NCBI RefSeq assembly: GCF_004327285.1 | Contig: NZ_QJUI01000005.1 | Location: 62,001 to 126,000, forward strand | Origin: Phytopseudomonas daroniae | GTDB taxonomy: Bacteria; Pseudomonadota; Gammaproteobacteria; Pseudomonadales; Pseudomonadaceae | Length of the DNA: 64,000 bases | Direction of reading: 5' to 3' | In this document: positions 55,795-64,000 of the stretch, one piece after another | How positions within the stretch are numbered: position 1 is the first letter of the stretch | How the letters are laid out: each line of letters begins with the position of its first letter | Position numbers and translations under genes: made by a program | The notes under the pieces: generated by a model | What the model was told of the DNA's origin: nothing | The model's input: the letters and a program-made list of their open reading frames with translations, nothing else | Databases searched by the model: none

Positions 55795-56736
55795 ATGACC
55801 GAAGCTCTGCGTATCGTATTCGCCGGCACCCCGGAGTTCGCCGCCGCCCACCTCAAGGCGCTGCTCGACACACCGCATCAGATCGTCGCGGTGTACACCC
55901 AGCCGGATCGCCCCGCCGGCCGCGGGCAGAAGCTCATGCCCAGCCCGGTCAAGCAGCTTGCCCTGGAAAACGATATCCCCGTGCTGCAGCCTCAGAGCCT
56001 GCGTGACGCCGCGGCCCAGGCCGAGCTGGCCGCGTTGGCGCCGGACCTGCTGGTGGTGGTCGCCTACGGGTTGATCCTGCCTCAGGCGGTGCTCGATATC
56101 CCGCGCTTCGGCTGCATCAACAGCCACGCGTCCCTGCTGCCGCGCTGGCGCGGTGCGGCGCCGATCCAGCGCGCCGTCCAGGCGGGCGACGCGGAAAGCG
56201 GCGTCACCGTGATGCAGATGGAAGCCGGCCTGGACACCGGGCCGATGCTGCTCAAGGTACGTACGCCGATCACTGCCGACGACACCGGCGGCAGCCTGCA
56301 CGACCGGCTCGCCGAGCTTGGCCCGCCCGCGGTGATCGAAGCCATCGCCGGCCTGGCCAGCGGCACGCTGATGGGCGAAGTGCAGGACGACGCCCAGGCC
56401 AACTACGCGCACAAGCTCAACAAGGACGAGGCACGCCTCGACTGGGCGCGCCCGGCCGAAGAGCTGGAGCGGCTGGTTCGCGCCTTCAATCCCTGGCCGA
56501 TCTGCCACAGCACCCTGAACGACGCGCCACTGAAAGTGCTCGCCGCGCGCCTCGCCGAAGGTCAGGGCCAGCCCGGCGCAATCCTCGCCGCCAGCAAGGA
56601 CGGCCTGACCGTCGCCTGCGGCACCGGCGCCCTGCTGCTCACTCGCTTGCAATTGCCAGGCGGCAAGGCGCTGAACTTCGCCGACCTGTACAACAGCCGC
56701 CGCGAGCAGTTCGCCGTGGGCACGGTGCTGGTATGA
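55795..56736 (+). CDS. fmt: Methionyl-tRNA formyltransferase
   Basis: This 313-residue enzyme formylates the initiator methionyl-tRNA using 10-formyl-tetrahydrofolate. The N-terminal [20 protein letters not shown], the folate-site motif [38 protein letters not shown] and the C-terminal [17 protein letters not shown] are all typical. The start at 55795 gives the family N-terminus; the upstream signal is weak (GAGA). The stop overlaps rsmB by ATGA, so fmt, rsmB and trkA are coupled. Confidence 0.95.
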   Translation: MTEALRIVFAGTPEFAAAHLKALLDTPHQIVAVYTQPDRPAGRGQKLMPSPVKQLALENDIPVLQPQSLRDAAAQAELAALAPDLLVVVAYGLILPQAVLDIPRFGCINSHASLLPRWRGAAPIQRAVQAGDAESGVTVMQMEAGLDTGPMLLKVRTPITADDTGGSLHDRLAELGPPAVIEAIAGLASGTLMGEVQDDAQANYAHKLNKDEARLDWARPAEELERLVRAFNPWPICHSTLNDAPLKVLAARLAEGQGQPGAILAASKDGLTVACGTGALLLTRLQLPGGKALNFADLYNSRREQFAVGTVLV

Positions 56737-58049
56737 ACCCCAGGCTGGCGGCCACCCGCGCCCTGGCGGCGGTACTCGAAGGCAAGGCATCGCTGGGCAG
56801 CAGCCTGCCGCCGCTGCTCGACAAGGTCGAGGCACGCGACCGCGGCCTCGCCCAGGATCTGGCCTTCGGCGCCGCACGCTGGCAGCCACGCCTGGGGCTG
56901 ATCGCCGAGAAGCTGCTGCGCAAGCCCTTCAAGGATGGCGACCGCGACCTCGAAGCCCTGCTGCTGATCGGCCTGTACCAGCTGTTCTACACCCGCATTC
57001 CTGCCCATGCGGCCATCGGCGAGACCGTCGGCTGCGTCGACAAGCTGAAGAAGACCTCGGCCAAGGGCCTGCTCAACGCCGTGCTGCGCAATGCCCAGCG
57101 TGACAGCGAAAGCCTGCTCGCCGAGTTGGATCGCGACCCGGTGCTGCACACTGCCCATCCGCGCTGGCTGCAAAAACAGCTCAAGGCGTTCTGGCCCGAA
57201 CACTGGCAGGCGATCTGCGCTGCCAACAACGCCCATCCGCCGCTGATCCTGCGGGTCAACCGTCGCCACGGCAGCCGGGATGACTATCTGGCGCGACTGC
57301 GTCAGGTCGGCTTCGAAGCCGAGCCCTGCGCCTTCAGCCGCGATGGCATTCGCCTCTTGCAAGCCTGCGACGTGACCCTGCTGCCGGGCTTCGCCGAGGG
57401 GCACGTCAGCGTGCAGGATGAAGCCGCGCAACTGGCCGCCGACCTGCTGCAACTGGCGCCCGGCCAGCGCGTGCTGGACGCCTGTGCCGCCCCCGGTGGC
57501 AAGACCTGTCACCTGCTCGAAGCCGAGCCAGCGCTGACCGAAGTAGTCGCCGTGGATCTGGAAGCCAAGCGCCTGCTGCGCGTGCGCGAGAACCTCGACC
57601 GCCTGCAGCTCGATGCCACGCTGATCGCCGCCGATGGCCGCGACACGGCCGCCTGGTGGGACGGCAAGCCGTTCCAGCGCATCCTCCTCGATGCGCCCTG
57701 CTCGGCCACCGGGGTGATCCGCCGTCACCCGGATATCAAGCTGACCCGCCAGCCCGACGACATTCCGGCTCTGGCCAAACTGCAGGGCGAACTGCTCGAC
57801 GCGCTGTGGCCGACCCTGGAGGTCGGCGGCATCCTGCTCTACGCCACCTGCTCGACCCTGCCGACGGAAAACACCGAGGTGATCGGCGCGTTCCTGGAAC
57901 GTACGCCAGGTGCTCGCGAGCTCGACATCGCCGGCCCCTTCGGCCTGCAACAGCCTCATGGCCGGCAGTTGCTCGCCCAGCAGGACGGCCACGACGGTTT
58001 CTACTATGCCAAGCTGATCAAGATCGCAGCTGCTGGAGCATCCCGATGA
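56733..58049 (+). CDS. rsmB: 16S rRNA m5C967 methyltransferase
   Basis: This 438-residue enzyme methylates C967 of 16S rRNA. An N-terminal NusB-like RNA-binding domain (residues 1-140, with [17 protein letters not shown]) is followed by the SAM-dependent domain with [16 protein letters not shown], the [15 protein letters not shown] motif and the catalytic Cys in [14 protein letters not shown]. The ATG at 56733 overlaps fmt, and its stop overlaps trkA by ATGA at 58046. Confidence 0.95.
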   Translation: MNPRLAATRALAAVLEGKASLGSSLPPLLDKVEARDRGLAQDLAFGAARWQPRLGLIAEKLLRKPFKDGDRDLEALLLIGLYQLFYTRIPAHAAIGETVGCVDKLKKTSAKGLLNAVLRNAQRDSESLLAELDRDPVLHTAHPRWLQKQLKAFWPEHWQAICAANNAHPPLILRVNRRHGSRDDYLARLRQVGFEAEPCAFSRDGIRLLQACDVTLLPGFAEGHVSVQDEAAQLAADLLQLAPGQRVLDACAAPGGKTCHLLEAEPALTEVVAVDLEAKRLLRVRENLDRLQLDATLIAADGRDTAAWWDGKPFQRILLDAPCSATGVIRRHPDIKLTRQPDDIPALAKLQGELLDALWPTLEVGGILLYATCSTLPTENTEVIGAFLERTPGARELDIAGPFGLQQPHGRQLLAQQDGHDGFYYAKLIKIAAAGASR

Positions 58050-59419
58050 AGATCATCATCCTCGGCGCCGGCCAGGTCGGCGGCACCCTGGCCGAACACC
58101 TGGCCAGCGAAGCCAACGACATCACCGTGGTGGACACCGACGGTGATCGCCTGCGCGACCTTGGCGACCGCCTCGACATCCGTACCGTGCAGGGCAAGGG
58201 TTCGTTCCCCACGGTGCTGCGCCAGGCCGGTGCCGACGATGCCGACATGCTGGTGGCGGTGACCAACAGCGACGAAGTCAACATGATCGCCTGCCAGGTC
58301 GCCTACACCCTGTTCCACACGCCGACGCGCATCGCCCGCGTCCGCGAAGCAGCCTACCTGACCCGCGAAACGCTGTTCGACAACGAAGCGATCCCGGTCG
58401 ACGTGCTGATCAGCCCCGAACAGGTGGTGACCAACTACATCAAGCGCCTGATCGAATACCCCGGCGCCCTGCAGGTCATCGACTTCGCCGAGGGCAAGGC
58501 GCAACTGGTGGCGGTCAAGGCCTACTACGGCGGCCCGCTGGTTGGCCAGCAACTGCGCCAGCTGCGCGAACACATGCCCAAGGTCGATACCCGGGTGGCG
58601 GCGATCTTCCGCCGCGACCGGGCGATCATGCCCCAGGGCGATACGGTGATCGAAGCCGACGACGAAGTGTTCTTCATCGCCGCCAAGGCCGACATTCGCG
58701 CGGTGATGAGCGAGATGCGCCGCCTCGAGGAAAGCTACAAGCGCGTGGTGATCGCTGGCGGCGGGCACATCGGCGAGCGCCTGGCCGAAGCCATCGAAAG
58801 CCGCTACCAGGTCAAGATCATCGAGATGAACCCGGCACGCTGCCGCTACCTCTCGGAGAACCTGGAAAGCACCATCGTGCTGCAGGGCAGCTCCTCCGAC
58901 CGCGATCTGCTGGTGGAAGAGAACATCAAGGATGCCGACATCTTCCTGGCCCTGACCAACGACGACGAAGCCAACATCATGTCCTCGCTGCTGGCCAAGC
59001 GCCTGGGCGCGCGCAAGGTGATGACCCTGATCAACAACCCCGCCTACGTCGACCTGATTCAGGGCGGCGAGATCGACATCGCCATCAGCCCGCAGCTGGC
59101 CACCATCGGCAGCCTGCTGACCCACGTGCGCCGTGGCGATATCGAAAGCGTGCACTCCCTGCGCCGCGGCGCCGCCGAAGCCATCGAAGCCATCGCCCAC
59201 GGCGACGCGCGTTCGAGCAAGGTGGTCGGCAAGGCGATCAAGGACATCTCGCTGCCACCGGGCACCACCATCGGCGCGATCATCCGCGCCGAGCAGGTGC
59301 TGATCGCCCATGACGTGACGGTGATCGAATCCGGTGACCATGTGATCCTGTTCCTGATGGACAAGAAGCACATTCGCGACGTGGAGAGATTGTTCCAGGT
59401 TGGATTGACGTTTTTTTGA
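58046..59419 (+). CDS. trkA: Trk potassium transporter NAD-binding subunit
   Basis: This 457-residue peripheral membrane protein controls K+ uptake by TrkH/TrkG. It has two RCK units, each with a Rossmann NAD-binding domain: [20 protein letters not shown] at the N-terminus and [20 protein letters not shown] near residue 235. TrkA-C domains follow each one. The start at 58046 overlaps the rsmB stop by ATGA. It ends the conserved def-fmt-rsmB-trkA series. Confidence 0.95.
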   Translation: MKIIILGAGQVGGTLAEHLASEANDITVVDTDGDRLRDLGDRLDIRTVQGKGSFPTVLRQAGADDADMLVAVTNSDEVNMIACQVAYTLFHTPTRIARVREAAYLTRETLFDNEAIPVDVLISPEQVVTNYIKRLIEYPGALQVIDFAEGKAQLVAVKAYYGGPLVGQQLRQLREHMPKVDTRVAAIFRRDRAIMPQGDTVIEADDEVFFIAAKADIRAVMSEMRRLEESYKRVVIAGGGHIGERLAEAIESRYQVKIIEMNPARCRYLSENLESTIVLQGSSSDRDLLVEENIKDADIFLALTNDDEANIMSSLLAKRLGARKVMTLINNPAYVDLIQGGEIDIAISPQLATIGSLLTHVRRGDIESVHSLRRGAAEAIEAIAHGDARSSKVVGKAIKDISLPPGTTIGAIIRAEQVLIAHDVTVIESGDHVILFLMDKKHIRDVERLFQVGLTFF

Positions 59420-59420
59420 G

Positions 59421-59489
59421 CGGCAAGCCTCAAGCGCTTTACTTGCAGCTTGAGGCTTGCCGCTTGAGGCTTGCCGCTTGAAGCTGCCG
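59421..59489. repeat. Hairpin plus tandem 14-mers after trkA
   Basis: CGGCAAGCCTCAAG (59421-59434) pairs with CTTGAGGCTTGCCG (59449-59462). The latter 14-mer is then repeated exactly at 59463-59476 and in degenerate form at 59477-59489. The hairpin could end trkA transcription. The extra copies look like local duplication. Confidence 0.7.
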
Positions 59490-59504
59490 ACGAAGGAGGC
59501 CCCA

Positions 59505-59825
59505 ATGAGTACCGAAGCACTGGAGAAGATGCTGGCCAAGGGCGTGGACAACGCATTGCTGCGTTTCGGTCTGGGCAAGGGATATCTGGATGCCGGCGAC
59601 GCCGCGCAGGCCGCCGAACACCTGCAGCGCTGCGTCGAACACGACCCGCAGTATTCGGCCGCATGGAAACTGCTGGGCAAAGCCCAGCAGGCAGCCGGCA
59701 ACCTCGATGCCGCCCGCAGCGCCTGGCAAAGCGGCCTGCAAGCCGCCCAGGCCAAGGGCGACAAGCAGGCGGAAAAGGAGATGAGCGTGTTTCTGCGCAA
59801 GCTGGATAAGAGCGCCGGGGCGTGA
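59505..59825 (+). CDS. Small tetratricopeptide-repeat protein
   Basis: This 106-residue protein contains about two TPR units (NALLRFGLGKGYLDAGDAAQ, AAEHLQRCVEHDPQYSAAWK, LLGKAQQAAGNLDAARSAWQ), a fold that mediates protein contacts. It has no signal peptide. The start at 59505 has a strong AAGGAGG upstream. It follows trkA on the same strand across the 14-mer repeats. From memory, a similar small gene lies next to trkA in other pseudomonads, which suggests conserved but undefined function. Confidence 0.82.
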   Translation: MSTEALEKMLAKGVDNALLRFGLGKGYLDAGDAAQAAEHLQRCVEHDPQYSAAWKLLGKAQQAAGNLDAARSAWQSGLQAAQAKGDKQAEKEMSVFLRKLDKSAGA

Positions 59826-59843
59826 GATCAGCTCAAACACGTG

Positions 59844-59968
59844 GATGGGTCGGCCGCGTAGGTTGAGCGAAGCGATACCCATCGAACGGTTTGAATCCCT
59901 CGCAAAACCTTGAGGTGACGGCGATGGGTATCGTCGCTTCGCTCCTCAACCTACGCGGCCAACCCATC
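59844..59968. repeat. Long inverted repeat after the TPR gene
   Basis: The left arm, 59844-59883 (from GATGGGTCGGCCGCGTAGG), and the right arm, ending 59968 (CCTACGCGGCCAACCCATC), pair over about 40 bp. GTAGG/CCTAC are present in the arms, so it belongs to the GTAGG group in altered form. A partial normal unit (59988-60031, ending ATCCACCCTAC) follows. Confidence 0.7.
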
Positions 59969-59987
59969 AGCACCCCGCTATCCCAAT

Positions 59988-60031
59988 GGTGGATGAAAAA
60001 AGCATCAGCTACGCGCCCCGATCCACCCTAC
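59988..60031. repeat. GTAGG-family palindromic repeat, copy H (partial)
   Basis: The right half of a unit: GGTGGATGAAAAAAGCATCAGC to GATCCACCCTAC (quoted in part). It lies before the end of the convergent LysR gene at 60076. Confidence 0.7.
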
Positions 60032-60075
60032 GTCTGCTATCGGCTTCGTGCTTCAGCCTACGGGTTCGACCGGCT

Positions 60076-60975
60076 CTATTTCATCGCCTGTACTTCCCTG
60101 GTCAGCAGGTCGATGAAGGCCTGAGCCAGCGGCGAGCGTTCCTGACGCCGTTTGACCAGCCATACCGCGGTGGTGGCATCGGCATCCACCAGGGTGCGGA
60201 ATACCACGCCATCGATGCGGATGCGCCGGAACGAGGCCGGCAGCACGGAAACGCCAAGGCCCGCGGCCACCAAGCCAATGATGGTCAGCGCTTCGTGGGC
60301 CTCCTGGGTAACCCGCGGGGTGAATCCGGCTTGCCGAGCCAGGTTGAAGAACTGGCCATACAGGCCTGAGCCGTAATTGCGTGGAAAGTACACGAAAGGC
60401 TCGTCGGCCAGCTCAGCCAGGGCCAGGCCGCGATCCTGCTCGCCAGCCAATGGATGGCCGGCATGCAACAGCGCCACCAGCGGTTCACGCAGCAACTCCA
60501 CCGCGTCCAGCTCCCCAGGCAGTTCCAGCGGTCGGATCATGCCGATCTGCAGTTTCTTTTCCACCAGCGCCTGGCTTACCTGGCGGCTGGTCATTTCCTG
60601 CAGGTTGAGGTGTACCGCCGGAAACGCCTGGCGAAAGGCGAATACCGCTCGCGGAATGATCGACACGAATGGCGCCGAAGCGGTGAAGCCGATCTGCAGC
60701 TCGCCGATCTCACCCTGCTCGGCGCGGCGCACCACATCCACCGACTTGCTCACCTGGGCCAGGGTCTGGCGGGTTTCCTCGAGAAACAGCCGCCCGGCAT
60801 CGGTGAGCGCCACATGACGGTTGCTGCGCTCGAACAGGCGCACCCCCAGCTCCTGTTCCAGCGCCTGGATCTGCTGGCTCAGCGGTGGCTGGGAAATGCC
60901 CAGCAGCTCGGCAGCGCGGCCAAAATGCAGCTCTTCGGCGACGGCCACGAAGTAACGCAGATGGCGCAGTTCCAT
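60076..60975 (-). CDS. LysR-family regulator divergent from an MFS transporter
   Basis: This 299-residue regulator has the LysR helix-turn-helix in residues 1-60 (LRYFVAVAEELHFGRAAELL, then GISQPPLSQQIQALEQELGV). The effector-binding domain follows; the segment IGFTASAPFVSIIPRAVFAF is typical of the CatR/BenM-like branch, which often senses small aromatic or carboxylic effectors. The start at 60975 has GGAG five bases upstream. The MFS gene diverges 174 bp away, so control of that transporter is probable. The effector is unknown. Confidence 0.88.
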   Translation of the reverse strand: MELRHLRYFVAVAEELHFGRAAELLGISQPPLSQQIQALEQELGVRLFERSNRHVALTDAGRLFLEETRQTLAQVSKSVDVVRRAEQGEIGELQIGFTASAPFVSIIPRAVFAFRQAFPAVHLNLQEMTSRQVSQALVEKKLQIGMIRPLELPGELDAVELLREPLVALLHAGHPLAGEQDRGLALAELADEPFVYFPRNYGSGLYGQFFNLARQAGFTPRVTQEAHEALTIIGLVAAGLGVSVLPASFRRIRIDGVVFRTLVDADATTAVWLVKRRQERSPLAQAFIDLLTREVQAMK

Positions 60976-61149
60976 AGAGGCTCCATAGGTCGTAAAACAT
61001 ATCGATCGTGTCGAATATTATATTGGAAAGAACTTGCTCGCCTATTTATCCTTGTGATCATTCCCAATTACAAAAACCACCCCCATGCCGGTATTCGCCA
61101 GGCATGCGACCGCGTTCCGCCTGGGAAAATGAGTGTTCAAGAGGTAGTA
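60976..61149. promoter_or_regulatory. Divergent LysR/MFS promoter region
   Basis: This 174-bp gap includes an AT-rich segment around 61010-61030 (TCGAATATTATATTGG), where a LysR T-N11-A type site would be expected. No exact dyad was fixed. Confidence 0.35.
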
Positions 61150-62442
61150 ATGAGTCAGCCCGTTCCACACGCACCCAACGAGTGCGTCCCCGCCAACAAT
61201 GAGGAGCCTGCTCCTAGCAGCCTCTCGGTAGAGCCTGTTTATATCCAGAAAGGCACCCGCGCCTTCCTGCGCACCATCCTCGCCATGTGTTCCGGCGGCT
61301 TTGCCACTTTCGCCCTGCTCTACTGCGTACAGCCGATGATGCCGATGCTCTCGCTGCAGTTCGACCTGAGCGCGGCGCAGAGCAGCCTGATCCTCTCCGT
61401 TTCCACCATCACCCTGGCCATCGGCCTGTTGATTACCGGGCCGCTGTCCGACGCGCTCGGGCGCAAGCCGGTCATGGTCGTGTCGCTGCTCGCCGCCGCC
61501 CTGTTCACCGTCGGCAGCGCGCTGATGCCGACCTGGGAAGGCGTGCTGGTGATGCGCGCGCTGGTCGGCCTGGCGCTCAGCGGCCTGGCCGCGGTGGCCA
61601 TGAGTTACCTGAGCGAAGAAATCGACCCGCTGCACCTCGGCCTGGCCATGGGCGTGTACATCGGCGGTAACGCCATCGGCGGCATGAGCGGCCGCCTGCT
61701 CAGCGGCGTACTGGTGGACTTCATGTCCTGGCATGCGGTGCTGGGCACCCTCGGCGGCCTTGGCCTGCTGGCCGGTGCGCTGTTCTGGCGCCTGCTGCCC
61801 GAATCGCGCAACTTCCGCCCCCGCTCGCTGCGCCCACGCAGCCTGCTGCAGGGCTATACCCTGCAGTTCCGCGACGCCGGCCTGCCGTGGTTGTTCCTGC
61901 AGGGCTTCCTGCTGATGGGCGCCTTCGTGACGATGTTCAACTACATCGGTTACCGCCTGATCGAGGCACCATTCAAGCTCGACCAGACCAGCATCGGCCT
62001 GCTCTCGGTGGTTTACCTGTCGGGTATCTACAGCTCCGCGCAGATCGGCGCCCTGGCCGACAAGCTGGGACGGCGCAAGGTGCTCTGGGCAGTGATAGGC
62101 CTGATGCTGGCCGGCCTGACGCTGACCCTGTTCGACGTGCTGCCGGTGATCCTGGTCGGCATGCTGCTGTTCACCTTCGGCTTCTTCGGCGCCCACTCAG
62201 TGTCGAGCAGCTGGATCGGCCGCCGCGCCACTCAAGCCAAAGGCCAGGCCTCGTCGCTGTACCTGTTCTGCTACTACCTGGGCTCCAGCGTCGCCGGCAC
62301 CCTGGGTGGTTTTTTCTGGCAGGCCGCCGGCTGGGATGGCCTGGGCCTGTTCATCGGTTCGCTGCTGCTGGTATCTCTGGCCGTGGCCCTGCACCTGTCG
62401 CGCCTGCAGGCGTTGCCGGTGGCGATACAATCGCGGGGGTAG
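61150..62442 (+). CDS. MFS transporter
   Basis: This 430-residue inner-membrane transporter of the major facilitator superfamily shows about twelve hydrophobic segments. The loop after helix 2 has the MFS motif GPLSDALGRKPVMVVSLLAA. The second half has the repeat ALADKLGRRKVLWAVIGLML. The pattern resembles the YnfM-like branch, so drug or metabolite export is possible. A long N-terminal cytoplasmic tail (about 35 residues) precedes helix 1. The start at 61150 follows AGAGG by seven bases; one seven codons upstream (61129) is an alternative. Its stop codon TAG lies inside a GTAGGG repeat head. Confidence 0.87.
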   Translation: MSQPVPHAPNECVPANNEEPAPSSLSVEPVYIQKGTRAFLRTILAMCSGGFATFALLYCVQPMMPMLSLQFDLSAAQSSLILSVSTITLAIGLLITGPLSDALGRKPVMVVSLLAAALFTVGSALMPTWEGVLVMRALVGLALSGLAAVAMSYLSEEIDPLHLGLAMGVYIGGNAIGGMSGRLLSGVLVDFMSWHAVLGTLGGLGLLAGALFWRLLPESRNFRPRSLRPRSLLQGYTLQFRDAGLPWLFLQGFLLMGAFVTMFNYIGYRLIEAPFKLDQTSIGLLSVVYLSGIYSSAQIGALADKLGRRKVLWAVIGLMLAGLTLTLFDVLPVILVGMLLFTFGFFGAHSVSSSWIGRRATQAKGQASSLYLFCYYLGSSVAGTLGGFFWQAAGWDGLGLFIGSLLLVSLAVALHLSRLQALPVAIQSRG

Positions 62443-62466
62443 GGTGGATGTCGGACGTCGATCCAC
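62439..62466. repeat. Fragment of the GTAGG repeat at the MFS stop
   Basis: GTAGGGTGGATGTCGGACGTC and GATCCAC form a short hairpin. The TAG of the MFS gene is the first part of this head. A full unit follows at 62620. Confidence 0.55.
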
Positions 62467-62570
62467 TTCATTCCCGATCTGGAAACGCTCGCCGCTGAAT
62501 CTACCCCCACGGCGGGAGACGTCGGGCAAGGTACCTGGATTTTAAAAGGTAGCCCGCCGCAGAAATGAAA

Positions 62571-62600
62571 ACGCCGGATACCCGTGAGGGTATCCGGCGT
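62571..62600. terminator. Bidirectional intrinsic terminator
   Basis: A perfect 13-bp stem, ACGCCGGATACCC with GGGTATCCGGCGT (62571-62583, 62588-62600), closes GTGA and is flanked by A-run and T-run on its two sides. It fits a terminator for the MFS gene and for the convergent aminotransferase gene. Confidence 0.9.
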
Positions 62601-62619
62601 TTTTGCTTGAGTCGTGCAG

Positions 62620-62706
62620 GTAGGGTGGATGACGCTTTTTTCATCCACCAAGAGGGCGTAGTGGTGGATGGATGAAGCGTCGGCTACGCGCCCCGATCCA
62701 CCCTAC
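62620..62706. repeat. GTAGG-family palindromic repeat, copy I
   Basis: The unit starts GTAGGGTGGATGACGC, with stem GGTGGATGA/TCATCCACC, and ends CGATCCACCCTAC, nine bases before the aminotransferase stop codon. It is close to copy G. Confidence 0.8.
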
Positions 62707-62714
62707 GGATAGAC

Positions 62715-64000
62715 TCAAAGCACGTCGTTAGCGACTGCATCCACCGCCGCCTTGGCGATACCGACGACTTCATCGGCCTGCGCCTTGGTCAGTACCAGCG
62801 GTGGTGCGAAACCGAGGATATCGCCGTGAGGCATGGCGCGAGCGATCATGCCACGCTCCAGACAGGCCGCCGAGACCTTTGGCCCGACCTTGAGCGCCGG
62901 GTCGAAAGGCGTGCGGGCATCCTTGTCGGCCATGAACTCCAGGGCGGCGAGCATGCCGTCGCCGCGCACCTCACCGACCAGCGGGTGGCCTTCGAAGGTC
63001 TGGCGCAGTTGCGCATTGAGGTAGCTGCCCACCTCGGCAGCGTTGGCGGTGATGTTTTCCCGCTCGAGAATATCCAGGTTGGCCAGGGCGGCCGCCGCGC
63101 AGATCGGGTGGCCGGAGTACGTCCAGCCATGGCCCATGGCGCCGTCGCGGGTGGAAGCGCTGTCGATCACGCTCCACACCTTGTCACCGACGATCACTGC
63201 TGACAGCGGCGCGTAAGCGCTGGTCAGGCCCTTGGCGGTGGTCATCAGGTCGGGTTTCATGCCGTAGCGCTGGCTGCCCATCTTGTCGCCCAGGCGGCCG
63301 AATGCGCAGACCACTTCGTCGGCGATCAGCAGGATGTCGTATTTGTCGAGCACCGCCTGGATCGCCTGCCAGTAGCCCTTGGGCGGCACGATGATGCCGC
63401 CGGTGCCCATCACCGGCTCGCCGATGAATGCCGCTACCGTATCCGCGCCTTCGGCGAGAATCAGCTTCTCCAGACCCTCGGCGCAGTGACGTACGAAGGC
63501 AGCCTCGTCCATGCCCGCCGGCGCCTTGTAGAAGTGCGGGCAGGCGGCGTGCTTGATGTCCGCCGCCGGCAGGTCGAAATGCTGGTGAAAGCTGGCCAGG
63601 CCGGTGAGGCTACCAGTCATGATGCCCGAGCCATGGTAACCGCGCTGGCGGGAGATGATCTTCTTCTTCAGCGGCCGGCCGAGCACGTTGTTGTAGTAGC
63701 GCACCAGCTTGATCTGGGTTTCGTTGGCATCGGAGCCGGAAAGTCCGTAGTAGACCTTCTTCATCCCTTCGGGCGCCCAGTCGATGATGCGGCTGGACAG
63801 CTCGATGATCGCCTCGCTCGAGTGGCCCACATAGGTGTGGTAGTAGGCCAGCTCCTTGGCCTGCTTGTAGATCGCGTCGGCCACTTCGGTACGGCCGTAG
63901 CCGATGTTCACGCAGTACAGCCCGGCGAAGGCATCGAGGTATTCGCGACCCTGGTGATCGCGGATGTGCACGCCCGAAGCGCCGGTGATGATCTTGCCCG
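62715..64000 (-). CDS. Class III pyridoxal-phosphate aminotransferase, N-terminus beyond the window
   Basis: This is the C-terminal part (about 428 residues) of a class III (omega) aminotransferase; the frame is open to the right edge, so the first residues are missing. Seen are GREYLDAFAGLYCVNIGYGR near the start, the PLP-phosphate site LSGSDANETQIKLVRYYNN, the LLIADEVVCAFGRLG stretch with the ring-contacting Asp, and the catalytic Lys in TTAKGLTSAYAPLSAVIV. It moves the amino group of an omega-amino acid, diamine or amine to pyruvate or 2-oxoglutarate; the substrate cannot be told. It is convergent with the MFS gene. Confidence 0.9.
   Translation of the reverse strand, partial: GKIITGASGVHIRDHQGREYLDAFAGLYCVNIGYGRTEVADAIYKQAKELAYYHTYVGHSSEAIIELSSRIIDWAPEGMKKVYYGLSGSDANETQIKLVRYYNNVLGRPLKKKIISRQRGYHGSGIMTGSLTGLASFHQHFDLPAADIKHAACPHFYKAPAGMDEAAFVRHCAEGLEKLILAEGADTVAAFIGEPVMGTGGIIVPPKGYWQAIQAVLDKYDILLIADEVVCAFGRLGDKMGSQRYGMKPDLMTTAKGLTSAYAPLSAVIVGDKVWSVIDSASTRDGAMGHGWTYSGHPICAAAALANLDILERENITANAAEVGSYLNAQLRQTFEGHPLVGEVRGDGMLAALEFMADKDARTPFDPALKVGPKVSAACLERGMIARAMPHGDILGFAPPLVLTKAQADEVVGIAKAAVDAVANDVL

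Overview
The window reads as chromosomal DNA of a GC-rich gammaproteobacterium of the genus Pseudomonas, probably of the mendocina/oleovorans/alcaligenes type. The strongest evidence is the block at 49.1-59.8 kb (aroE, hemF, qor, tsaC, dprA, LysM gene, def, fmt, rsmB, trkA, small TPR gene). As far as I remember, this is the gene order found next to oriC in Pseudomonas. The pycA/oadA/pycR trio, the cob genes and GTAGG-headed REP repeats agree with it. No tRNA, rRNA, prophage, insertion sequence or CRISPR array was seen.

Left third (0-16.8 kb): a truncated XRE regulator diverges from a Na+:alanine symporter gene, which is followed by a type I asparaginase and a 1200-residue autotransporter. Then come a small lipoprotein, a glutaminase, a GNAT acetyltransferase, an Lrp-type regulator, a TakP-like TRAP transporter (dctPQM) behind a sigma-54 type promoter, a cytosolic gamma-glutamyltransferase-like hydrolase and a second alanine/glycine symporter. 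The theme is uptake and deamidation of amino acids, amides and keto acids.

Middle (16.8-33.6 kb): a decayed stretch holds a YeeE/YedE remnant and a frameshifted lipoprotein. It is followed by a two-subunit pyruvate carboxylase (oadA/pycB, pycA) with its divergent LysR regulator, a GntR regulator, two divergent L,D-transpeptidase genes, and a TAXI-type TRAP system with its DUF1850 partner. A DctB/DctD two-component pair lies beside the TAXI genes. A second sigma-54 type promoter and a dyad upstream of the TAXI binding-protein gene suggest that the pair controls it.

33.8-49 kb: a cyclopropane fatty acid synthase precedes a split aerobic cobalamin cluster. cobL, cobK and a [2Fe-2S] protein lie on the minus strand. 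cobG, cobH, cobI and a cbiG-cobJ fusion lie on the plus strand behind a cobalamin riboswitch. A small secreted protein, an Ldh2-family dehydrogenase and a Fec-type iron-signalling unit (sigma factor, anti-sigma factor, TonB receptor, Fur-box-like site) follow.

49-64 kb: the oriC-proximal housekeeping block, then a divergent LysR/MFS pair and an incomplete class III aminotransferase at the right edge.

The most unusual structure is a family of GTAGG-headed palindromic repeats. A copy lies in each of the seven convergent gene junctions longer than about 100 bp, with further copies at 30.3 kb and 37.9 kb. The two shorter convergent junctions lack one.
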